NCBI GenBank assembly: GCA_964555825.1
Contig: CAZKTY010000047.1
Location: 1 to 5,075, forward strand
Length of the DNA stretch: 5,075 nucleotides
From: CAIRYW01 sp964555825
Lineage (GTDB): Bacteria > Patescibacteriota > Minisyncoccia > Phycocordibacterales > CAIRYW01
Reading direction: 5' to 3'
The notes under the pieces were generated by a model. It was not told the origin of the DNA. It made no database searches and saw only the letters and a list, made by a program, of their open reading frames with translations. The position numbers were made by a program, and so were the translations under genes. Below, piece after piece: positions 1 through 4,063 of the stretch (positions are counted from its first letter, which is position 1; every line of letters starts with the position of its first letter).

Positions 1-233
1 AGACCACCGTGTTCCTTGAGTTGCTTCCATGTCATCCAGTAGGGAGAAGCCAACCGTTGCCACCCAAGTAGGATGATGTTGATGCCTTGATAATCTCGCC
101 CGGTGTGAAAGTTTCGAGGTCTGCCGACATTTCTTTGCCAGGGACAGTGCCAAGGCACCACTCCCTTTTCAAGCTGGCGAATAATGGTGTCCGTTACCAA
201 TTGGTATGGATCAATGAACTGTTGACGATTCAT
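1..233 (-). CDS. ArdC-family antirestriction protein, N-terminal part (cut by window edge)
   Basis: I translated the minus strand from the ATG at 231-233. It stays open for 77 codons to the window edge, so only the N-terminus is present. Visible motifs are YQLVTDTIIRQLEKG (residues 10-24), VPWHCPW (26-32), NFHTG (41-45), YQGIN (48-52) and SPYWMTWKQ (63-71). Together these are the recognisable signature of the ArdC N-terminal domain, a single-stranded-DNA-binding fold found in plasmid, ICE and phage antirestriction proteins and TraC-type primases. Family members protect incoming DNA from host restriction, and many carry a C-terminal metallopeptidase-like domain that would lie outside this window. 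A clear Shine-Dalgarno (AAAGGAG, 241-247) sits 7 bases before the ATG and fixes the start. The gene follows the replication gene at 479-847 on the same strand, which supports a mobile-element module. The family call is firm. The exact function, antirestriction or primase-associated, is inferred. Confidence 0.88.
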   Translation of the reverse strand, partial: MNRQQFIDPYQLVTDTIIRQLEKGVVPWHCPWQRNVGRPRNFHTGRDYQGINIILLGWQRLASPYWMTWKQLKEHGG

Positions 234-240
234 AAAAGAA

Positions 241-247
241 CTCCTTT
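241..247 (-). promoter_or_regulatory. Shine-Dalgarno of the ArdC-like gene
   Basis: The minus strand reads AAAGGAG, followed by a 7-base spacer and ATG. This is the only strong Shine-Dalgarno in the window. The AT-rich genes at 1419-5075 lack one, which supports a different origin or translational style for the left segment. Confidence 0.8.
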
Positions 248-264
248 GTTTGTGGTTGTCACTA

Positions 265-292
265 GAAGTCCGCCTCACATGAGATGGACTTC
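265..292. repeat. Hairpin 1 between the replication gene and ardC
   Basis: GAAGTCC (265-271) pairs with GGACTTC (286-292) in a 7-bp perfect stem. It continues through a 2x2 internal loop into a short CTC/GAG stem (274-276 with 281-283). No T-run follows on either strand, so it is not a standard terminator. It sits about 20 bases upstream of the ardC Shine-Dalgarno in a minus-strand transcript. It could affect mRNA stability, translation of ardC, or binding of a protein. Confidence 0.6.
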
Positions 293-297
293 ACAGT

Positions 298-314
298 GGC
301 AGCCACCGGCTGCC
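298..314. repeat. Hairpin 2, GC-rich, beside hairpin 1
   Basis: GGCAGCC (298-304) pairs with GGCTGCC (308-314) around a 3-base loop, giving a short, very stable stem. On the plus strand a short TTTT run follows a few bases later. On the minus strand, the direction of the genes, no T-run follows. It lies 5 bases from hairpin 1, so the two form a tandem pair between the TAG at 326 and ardC. Confidence 0.6.
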
Positions 315-325
315 CTGTTTTCCTG

Positions 326-478
326 CTACACCCGCCACTTCCTGATCAATTCAGCACGTTGCTTTTGAAGAGCCTGTGGAAATGCTGGGGATAACTCCCC
401 TAAATGGAGATCATTAGAATTCAGATTAGAATTTATATTAAGATTAGAATTAGAATGCGATAGGCTATCTGACGCTCT
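326..478 (-). pseudogene. In-frame continuation of the replication gene beyond its TGA
   Basis: Reading on in the same frame past the TGA at 479-481 gives 50 sense codons before a TAG at 326-328. The translation begins RASDSLSHSNSN, runs through a low-complexity Asn/Ser/Leu linker and ends in a helical-looking tail with PQALQKQRAELIRKW. The linker followed by a charged helical tail resembles what often follows the winged-helix domain in phage replication proteins, and the DSLS peptide occurs both before and after the TGA. The simplest reading is that the ancestral protein had about 173 residues and the TGA is a nonsense mutation. UGA readthrough, a recoded TGA or a sequencing error are alternatives. 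No start codon with a ribosome site is apparent for separate expression. Confidence 0.6.
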
Positions 479-511
479 TCATAGAGCTTGATAGTCTATG
501 GATAGACTATC
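413..511. other. Candidate replication origin: short iterons plus AT-rich repeats inside the replication gene
   Basis: Three copies of GATAGNCTATC occur at 459-469, 490-500 (last base differs) and 501-511. The last two abut and form a perfect 10-bp inverted repeat with a 2-base centre. Beside them, 413-456 is AT-rich and built from repeated ATTAGAAT units (413-420, 425-432, 443-450), ending in TAGAAT (451-456). In the reading direction of the gene the order is winged-helix coding region, then iterons, then AT-rich tract, as in lambda-type origins embedded in the O gene. The counter-explanation is that these bases simply encode a repetitive DSLS/Asn-Ser linker. Confidence 0.4.
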
Positions 512-847
512 GGTAATATTCTTTGGTGCTCGTTTCAGTTCCAAAAGAATACCCTGTTTGACCTTTGGATTGAGTGTCTGATGCCTGATGAAATTGACGA
601 TGCCCACCCATCCATTGGCAGCGACAAGTTTTCCGTCCTGTTCCAATTTTCTAAAAATAGCAACTGCCTTGTCCACTGATATTCCAGTATCAAAAGCTAC
701 CCGTTTTGCGGGTAGCTCATAGACGCCAGAAATATTCGTAAGCGGATTGGTAAGGAGGTAAAGGAAAAGGAGTTTTTCAGTCGGGGTTAACCTCGTGATG
801 TAGGAGTCATCCCAAAACTTCGTGTTGACGATCCGTTGCTTTGCCAC
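479..847 (-). CDS. Phage-type replication initiator-like protein, winged-helix domain (probably truncated)
   Basis: This encodes a 122-residue protein starting at GTG (845-847); no in-frame ATG lies between it and the upstream TGA at 902-904. The N-terminus VNTKFWDDSYI (residues 7-17), the TPTEKLLFLYLLTNP segment (21-35), NISGVYELP (38-46) and GWVGIVNFIRHQ (79-90) match the style of phage replication or replisome-organiser proteins. In these a winged helix-turn-helix (about 20-105 here) binds the origin and a linker plus C-terminal part recruits the helicase machinery. The reading frame continues after the TGA for 50 codons, so this is probably the front of a longer original protein. The ribosome site is weak (GAGGG about 10 bases before GTG). 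The ArdC-like gene follows downstream. DNA binding and replication are inferred from family resemblance, not from catalytic residues. Confidence 0.65.
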   Translation of the reverse strand: MAKQRIVNTKFWDDSYITRLTPTEKLLFLYLLTNPLTNISGVYELPAKRVAFDTGISVDKAVAIFRKLEQDGKLVAANGWVGIVNFIRHQTLNPKVKQGILLELKRAPKNITDSLSIDYQAL

Positions 848-880
848 ACTCGTTGTGCCCTCGACCAGATGGCGCGTGCG

Positions 881-907
881 ACGTGATTCACCCAGGAGAG
901 ATCACGT
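881..907. promoter_or_regulatory. Inverted repeat upstream of the replication gene (possible operator)
   Basis: ACGTGAT (881-887) and ATCACGT (901-907) form a perfect 7-bp inverted repeat separated by 13 bases. It lies 33 bases upstream of the GTG start at 847. The 20-base centre-to-centre spacing, about two helical turns, would suit a dimeric repressor or an initiator that regulates its own gene. No regulator was identified, and an RNA hairpin is an equally simple reading. Confidence 0.4.
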
Positions 908-961
908 AGATACATCCCCCAGTATGAACATCGCAAAACGCGCCAACCAGTTTTGAGCAGA

Positions 962-1144
962 TTAAAACTCGATCACCTTTTCTTGTGCCTCATTTTCCCG
1001 CAACCGGTGACAGAGAGGACAAACGCACGAATGGTGAAGAAGCCGCAGGAGCATACGCTCCAAAAAAACTCGGAGGCGACGAGAGCGTCTTGTCCTCGCT
1101 TCAAACCCTACCGGCACGTATTCCATTTCCTGTTTCTCTGGCAT
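962..1144 (-). CDS. Hypothetical Cys-rich small basic protein
   Basis: This is a possible 60-residue protein from the ATG at 1142-1144 to the TAA at 962-964. An internal ATG at 1124-1126 would give 54 residues. The middle is strongly basic (ARTRRSRRLR, residues 16-25), followed by a leucine-rich helix and a C-terminal cluster HHSCVCPLCH (37-46). Three cysteines and adjacent histidines could bind one zinc ion, as in small phage or plasmid DNA-binding proteins. I do not recognise the family. Against it, neither start has a well-spaced ribosome site, and the plus strand is also open across much of this stretch (953-1315). For it, the position upstream of the replication gene on the same strand and the non-random residue pattern are suggestive. 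Confidence 0.35.
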   Translation of the reverse strand: MPEKQEMEYVPVGFEARTRRSRRLRVFLERMLLRLLHHSCVCPLCHRLRENEAQEKVIEF

Positions 1145-1193
1145 AGAAAAGTGATTAAGAAATCTGATAAAATCGACCACCCTGTTTGTGCAG

Positions 1194-1258
1194 GGAAACA
1201 TGCAGACCATAAACCTATCGAGACTTATTCATGTCTCTGGTTTGGTCTGCATGTTTCC
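1194..1258. repeat. Large inverted repeat, about 25-bp stem, with a competing small hairpin
   Basis: GGAAACATGCAGACC (1194-1208) is perfectly complementary to 1244-1258. The stem continues past a 2-base bulge with AAACC/GGTTT (1211-1215 with 1239-1243) and then GAGAC/GTCTC (1220-1224 with 1233-1237) around an 8-base loop. No T-run follows on either side. A second stem, CCCTG (1180-1184) with CAGGG (1191-1195), uses two of the same bases and so competes with it. Possible roles are a structured leader RNA, an antisense control element, a single-strand initiation site or an oriT-type repeat. None is proven. Confidence 0.65.
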
Positions 1259-1264
1259 AAAAGC

Positions 1265-1293
1265 AAAAAAGCTGACCTTTTACAGCCAGCTTT
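1265..1293 (-). terminator. Probable minus-strand intrinsic terminator
   Basis: On the minus strand AAAGCTG (1293-1287) pairs with CAGCTTT (1274-1268) around a 12-base loop and runs into six T residues (1270-1265). It would stop minus-strand transcripts coming from above 1300, either readthrough from the polymerase gene or a short leader started near 1331. The stem is short, so efficiency is uncertain. Confidence 0.5.
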
Positions 1294-1311
1294 AACGCTT
1301 TTCTCACCCTC

Positions 1312-1340
1312 TTGACAATCTTCGCAGAAGTACACATAGT
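1312..1340 (+). promoter_or_regulatory. Candidate plus-strand promoter
   Basis: A perfect -35 TTGACA (1312-1317) is followed after 17 bases by CATAGT (1335-1340), which matches four of six -10 positions. A transcript would begin near 1347 and run into the perfect terminator at 1381-1424, giving a short RNA of roughly 75 bases. No plus-strand gene follows, so either a small RNA or a chance match is possible. Confidence 0.35.
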
Positions 1341-1366
1341 ATATCTTTGCGGTAATACTTTGTATA
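1338..1366 (-). promoter_or_regulatory. Candidate minus-strand promoter toward the left-hand genes
   Basis: On the minus strand TATACA (1366-1361) is followed after 17 bases by TATACT (1343-1338), which matches five of six -10 positions. Transcription would start near 1331 and run through the terminator-like hairpin at 1265-1293 and the large inverted repeat toward the small ORF and the replication gene. The -35 is poor and the region is AT-rich, so a chance match is possible. Confidence 0.3.
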
Positions 1367-1380
1367 TAGAATAAGGCTTA

Positions 1381-1424
1381 TATTAAAAAATAAGGTCTTC
1401 CCTGTGGGACCTTATTTTTTAATA
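1381..1424. terminator. Strong bidirectional intrinsic terminator of the umuC operon
   Basis: TATTAAAAAATAAGGTC (1381-1397) is exactly complementary to 1408-1424, a 17-bp stem with a 10-base loop. The A-run and T-run flank the GACC/GGTC core on both sides, so it can terminate transcripts in either direction. The TAA stop of the polymerase gene (1419-1421) lies inside the stem. It ends the repressor-polymerase operon on the minus strand. Confidence 0.85.
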
Positions 1425-2681
1425 GGCTTCTCCCATGTATGGTAATGGTAGATCATATTCATAAGAATCTTTTTTTTCTCTTTTTAAAAGATCCTCTCTC
1501 CTTTTTGACACAGCACTTAAACTTGTAGCATGTAAGATACTCCAATCACCGAATTTACGATTTAAGGTGTCTATGACCTCTAAATGTCTATTTTGACTTA
1601 GATGTGTACTTTGGGACCCAAACAGATCATCAGTAATGAAGTTTTGCCTTTTAAGGTTAAGTAAGGCTATACCAGTAGCCTTATATCTTGTATTTTTTTC
1701 ATAAATTGATGATATAAGAGGTCTTAATGATCTCATGATGATCTTTGGGTCTTGTGTGTATATTGGAAGGATCGTTGAAACTGATTCCCGTTGTCTTAGT
1801 CCATCGGCGTGTTTCAAGAAGGCACTTGTTGAATTAGTGAACATATTTGTTCTTCTTAAGTTCTCACATCCAATCTCAATATTTCTTGAGAGTTCAGAAA
1901 ATAATTCTTGCTCTAGGGAAGTCGCTTTTATAAGGGCTCTTGTTGCTTGGATACTTTTTTGATCAGAAGGTTCGCTTGATACTTCAAAAATTTTGACTCC
2001 ATTCAATTCTTCCCAGGTCTCAACTATTGGTTCGGAAAAGAGTTCTTTGATGATATGTCTTGGGGTTGTTACGAACTCATAAGCGTTTCTAATATTCTTT
2101 GAGAGAAGTCCTGCACTGATCTGTCTTCCAATTCCCCACACTGATCCAATTTGAGTTTCTTTAAGAGAATTTATTATTTCTTCTTCATCCAAAAGAAATA
2201 CACATCCATTTGGTTTTTCTTTTTTGGAAGCGATCTTGGCTAGGGTTTTTGTAGTAGCGACTCCAAAAGAAAAAGTAATACCCAGTGATGTTTGGACCTT
2301 TATTTTTAGGTCATTAACAAAATTAACCGTCTCATTTTTTCTCATTTTAGGTAATATCGTGAAGCATTCATCCACGCTATATGGCTCAACCACTGGTAAA
2401 TATTCGTTCAGTATCTTTACAAGATTTTCATTATATTTTTCATAAAGTTCAAAATGAGAGGATAATATCTTTACTTGAGGAAACTGTTCTCTGATCTGGA
2501 ATATTGGCATTCCCCTATATATACCAAGTTTTTTTGCTTCGTAAGTTAGGGCACATGCAATTCCTCTATCTTCCCCTACTACAACTGGTTTTCCTAAAAG
2601 GTCTGGTCGGCGAGATATCTCACATGAGGCAAAAAAAGCGTCGCCATCTATGTGTAGAATATATTCTTGAGGATCATTCAT
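1419..2681 (-). CDS. umuC: UmuC/DinB-like Y-family translesion DNA polymerase
   Basis: This encodes a 420-residue error-prone polymerase that copies past damaged bases. Its length fits UmuC (about 422) better than DinB (about 350). The palm begins with HIDGDAFFASCE (residues 10-21, metal ligand D12), and YSVDE (101-105) supplies the second acidic pair D104-E105. GITFSFGVATTKTLAKIAS (134-152) and KPNG (156-159) are further Y-family motifs. VWGIGRQISAGLL (181-193) is the thumb helix-hairpin-helix, and the little finger follows from about 240 (KSIQATRAL). TDDLF (350-354) resembles a sliding-clamp binding peptide. The C-terminal tail after about 380 is UmuC-like. The ATG overlaps the end of the repressor gene by 8 bases, so the two are translationally coupled and share the SOS promoter at 3260-3288. 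No residue expected for catalysis is missing. Whether it needs a UmuD'-type partner cannot be read directly. Confidence 0.9.
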   Translation of the reverse strand: MNDPQEYILHIDGDAFFASCEISRRPDLLGKPVVVGEDRGIACALTYEAKKLGIYRGMPIFQIREQFPQVKILSSHFELYEKYNENLVKILNEYLPVVEPYSVDECFTILPKMRKNETVNFVNDLKIKVQTSLGITFSFGVATTKTLAKIASKKEKPNGCVFLLDEEEIINSLKETQIGSVWGIGRQISAGLLSKNIRNAYEFVTTPRHIIKELFSEPIVETWEELNGVKIFEVSSEPSDQKSIQATRALIKATSLEQELFSELSRNIEIGCENLRRTNMFTNSTSAFLKHADGLRQRESVSTILPIYTQDPKIIMRSLRPLISSIYEKNTRYKATGIALLNLKRQNFITDDLFGSQSTHLSQNRHLEVIDTLNRKFGDWSILHATSLSAVSKRREDLLKREKKDSYEYDLPLPYMGEAY

Positions 2682-3252
2682 ATCTTCTAATGACAGCTTT
2701 TACTACTGCGCTGATAGAAAGACCTTCTTTTGGTCTTATGTTCGTATATTTTTTATTAGCAGGTTCTAGGTAATATCCTATAGGATCTTTTCTCAGATAT
2801 TTTATTGTCCATTTTCCATCTACCTCTGCAATAATTATTTTTCCAACTGGAGCTATGTTTGTTCTCTCTACTATGACGTAATCTCCTTGGTGTATTCCTG
2901 CATCTTTCATTGAATCACCTTTGATCTTAAGCATAAAGCTGGCATTCCTATCACCTATGAGCCACTCATCAAGGGTTATTTTGTCTAGGTTTTGTTCTTC
3001 TGCAGGTGTTGGAAAGCCTGCTTCGACTACACCTAAGATACCAATAGAATGATCGGATCCCAGATTAGGGATCAATTTTCCTTTTGGATCTTTTTTGACA
3101 GCTCCGATCGCGATCAATTTTTGAACTGCCTTGAAGGCAGAGTCTTTCGATCTTAATTTGAAAAGTCTTGCAGCTTCTTGATAAGAAGGCATCCTCCCTA
3201 CCTTTTTATAAAATAGATATATGTCTTCTTTATATCTTTGTAGTTTTTCCAT
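2674..3252 (-). CDS. lexA: LexA/UmuD-type self-cleaving SOS repressor (S24 peptidase)
   Basis: This 192-residue protein starts at the ATG at 3250-3252. A longer reading from a TTG at 3288 is rejected because it would run through the promoter and operator. The N-terminal winged helix (about 5-62, with GRMPSYQEAARLFKLRSKDS) is LexA-like. The cleavage site is A78-G79 in VVEAGFPTPAEE, and FPTPAE is close to the UmuD form of this region. Catalytic residues are S114 (KGDSM, 112-115) and K151 (TIKYL, 149-153). The known family mechanism is that RecA filaments on single-stranded DNA stimulate self-cleavage, which inactivates the repressor. A LexA box lies in its own promoter, so it is probably autoregulated. 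It overlaps the polymerase gene by 8 bases in a umuD-umuC-like arrangement. It may act both as regulator and as UmuD-like polymerase partner, comparable to UmuDAb of Acinetobacter. Only the repressor role is well supported. Confidence 0.88.
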   Translation of the reverse strand: MEKLQRYKEDIYLFYKKVGRMPSYQEAARLFKLRSKDSAFKAVQKLIAIGAVKKDPKGKLIPNLGSDHSIGILGVVEAGFPTPAEEQNLDKITLDEWLIGDRNASFMLKIKGDSMKDAGIHQGDYVIVERTNIAPVGKIIIAEVDGKWTIKYLRKDPIGYYLEPANKKYTNIRPKEGLSISAVVKAVIRRYE

Positions 3253-3259
3253 ACAAAAA

Positions 3260-3288
3260 ATTATAACGAACGAACGTTCGTATTGCAA
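3260..3288 (-). promoter_or_regulatory. SOS promoter of the repressor-polymerase operon
   Basis: On the minus strand TTGCAA (3288-3283) and a perfect TATAAT (3265-3260) are separated by exactly 17 bases. The predicted start of transcription, 6-8 bases after the -10, falls at about 3252-3254, at or beside the A of the ATG at 3252. The mRNA should therefore be leaderless or nearly so, and no Shine-Dalgarno is present. The -35 begins 2 bases after the NUDIX stop codon. Confidence 0.8.
3267..3280. promoter_or_regulatory. LexA operator (SOS box) CGAACGAACGTTCG
   Basis: The 14 bases fit CGAAC-N4-GTTCG, the Gram-positive (Bacillus-type) LexA box, on both strands. The site lies entirely inside the 17-base spacer between the -35 and -10 elements, so bound repressor would block RNA polymerase directly. 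No second copy was noticed elsewhere in the window. Confidence 0.85.
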
Positions 3289-3290
3289 TA

Positions 3291-3695
3291 CTAATCAATA
3301 AGATCTTTTTCGTACAACCAAGAAATAACTTTTTTACCTGTTGGAGTCGTTCTGTTCGTATCTTGAGTACTGAACCATTTTATCTCATCAATTTCAGATG
3401 ATGGAATTGGTTGTCCGACGAGATCAGCCTTATAACAAGTTAATTTGACGGAGGTATTCTCTTTTCCGTCAGCAATATCTTGGAAAGAGTTTAAATAAGT
3501 TATAGTGTTTGGGATAAGATCAATTCCTAACTCCTCTTTTGTTTCTCTGATCAAGACTTTCTCATCTGTCTCGTCCTTTTCGCGTTTCCCTCCGACTGTA
3601 TAAAAGACATCTTTACCACGAGATCTCACAAAAAGAACTTTGCGATCTTTTATATAAAGCAAAGCAAGTTTATCTATGATATTAGAGCCATCCAT
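3291..3695 (-). CDS. NUDIX hydrolase (MutT-like)
   Basis: This 134-residue protein is one NUDIX domain. The NUDIX box is complete at residues 36-58: G36, E42, then RETKEELGI (50-58). It fits G-x5-E-x7-R-E-U-x-E-E-x-G-U except that Thr52 replaces the usual hydrophobic residue. E51, E54 and E55 are the metal-binding residues. The N-terminal strand LALLYIKDRKVLFVRSRGKD and the position of the box resemble small MutT/ADP-ribose-type enzymes that cleave nucleoside diphosphates linked to another group. The substrate cannot be read from the sequence. The gene begins 8 bases after the small membrane-protein gene, has no Shine-Dalgarno, and is probably co-transcribed with it from the promoter near 3990. 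Lying directly before an SOS operon, a nucleotide-pool cleaning role is attractive but only inferred. Confidence 0.85.
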   Translation of the reverse strand: MDGSNIIDKLALLYIKDRKVLFVRSRGKDVFYTVGGKREKDETDEKVLIRETKEELGIDLIPNTITYLNSFQDIADGKENTSVKLTCYKADLVGQPIPSSEIDEIKWFSTQDTNRTTPTGKKVISWLYEKDLID

Positions 3696-3703
3696 TTGTA
3701 GGA

Positions 3704-3955
3704 CTAGTTTGTAGGTTTAGGAACAGAGTTTAAAGCTTGCTGAACTTGAGGCATAGCTGATTTGACATAATTAAGAGAAAGTATGATCGCTTGCCATAGT
3801 AATTCTAAAAGTTGTTTGAATATGTTCCAAGAATCTTGCACTACTTGATTATTGACTATGTCGTTTAGGTTTACTCCAAATGCATATTTAAGGATAACAA
3901 GCGCTATGATCACTAATAGTATCGCTCTTATAAAACCTTTTTGTTTTTTATTCAT
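3704..3955 (-). CDS. Small single-helix membrane protein, unknown function
   Basis: This encodes 83 residues from the ATG at 3953-3955. A basic N-terminus (MNKKQKGFIR) is followed by one clear membrane helix at about residues 9-27 (AILLVIIALVILKYAFG). This is consistent with an N-in, C-out anchor by the positive-inside rule, or with an uncleaved signal anchor. A second, weaker and amphipathic hydrophobic stretch lies at about 48-64 (LLELLWQAIILSLNYV), and the C-terminus is polar with prolines. There are no catalytic motifs. Short proteins of this build recur in Patescibacteria (CPR) genomes as conserved hypotheticals, and I recognise the style but no named family. It is the first gene of a probable two-gene operon with the NUDIX hydrolase (8-base gap) and has its own -10 element upstream. 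Confidence 0.75.
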   Translation of the reverse strand: MNKKQKGFIRAILLVIIALVILKYAFGVNLNDIVNNQVVQDSWNIFKQLLELLWQAIILSLNYVKSAMPQVQQALNSVPKPTN

Positions 3956-3987
3956 GTTTTTTGATTAAAAAATTTAATGTATGAACA

Positions 3988-3993
3988 ATTATA
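3988..3993 (-). promoter_or_regulatory. Probable -10 element for the membrane protein-NUDIX operon
   Basis: A perfect TATAAT lies on the minus strand at 3993-3988, giving a start near 3981 and a leader of about 26 bases before the ATG at 3955. No convincing -35 lies at 16-18 bases (AAACAA at 17). The surrounding bases (GTTATAAT) match those of the SOS promoter at 3260-3267. No LexA box is present, so the operon is probably not under direct SOS control. Confidence 0.55.
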
Positions 3994-4063
3994 ACCTATT
4001 TTAAAAAGTTTTGTTTTAAGCGAATGACTTCAATATCTCATTTTAGAGAGGGTATATCCCCTA

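Noticed and set aside
87..368. Open plus-strand frame of 93 codons
   Set aside because: It overlaps the ArdC-like gene antisense and crosses both hairpins. The minus-strand product has clear family motifs and a strong ribosome site, so this is a shadow.
479..481. Window-wide reassignment of TGA (for example to Gly as in Gracilibacteria)
   Set aside because: The repressor gene ends with TGA exactly where the polymerase gene starts, which is the normal overlap, so TGA is a stop in the right segment. Recoding limited to the left element is not excluded but rests on one codon.
479..481. Selenocysteine at the TGA
   Set aside because: No redox motif surrounds the codon and this protein type is not a selenoprotein family. 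The nearby inverted repeat at 490-511 lies upstream of the TGA in the gene, not downstream as a bacterial SECIS would.
413..511. CRISPR array or satellite repeat
   Set aside because: The units are only 8-11 bases, few in number and unevenly spaced, with no spacer-like sequences between them.
817..932. Small minus-strand frame from the ATG near 930 overlapping the start of the replication gene
   Set aside because: The GGGGG directly abuts the ATG with no spacer. The frame ends inside the replication gene and no family is recognisable.
1050..1070. GGAGC/GCTCC hairpin next to an A-run as a terminator
   Set aside because: The run is A on the plus strand after the stem and T on the minus strand before the stem, so neither strand gives a stem followed by U residues.
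953..1315. Open plus-strand frame of 120 codons
   Set aside because: It runs through both arms of the large inverted repeat and the terminator-like hairpin. The translation has no recognisable domain, and it has no ribosome site.
3253..3288. Longer N-terminus for the repressor starting at a TTG
   Set aside because: Those 12 codons are the -35, LexA box and -10 themselves. The LexA-type helix begins right after the ATG at 3252.
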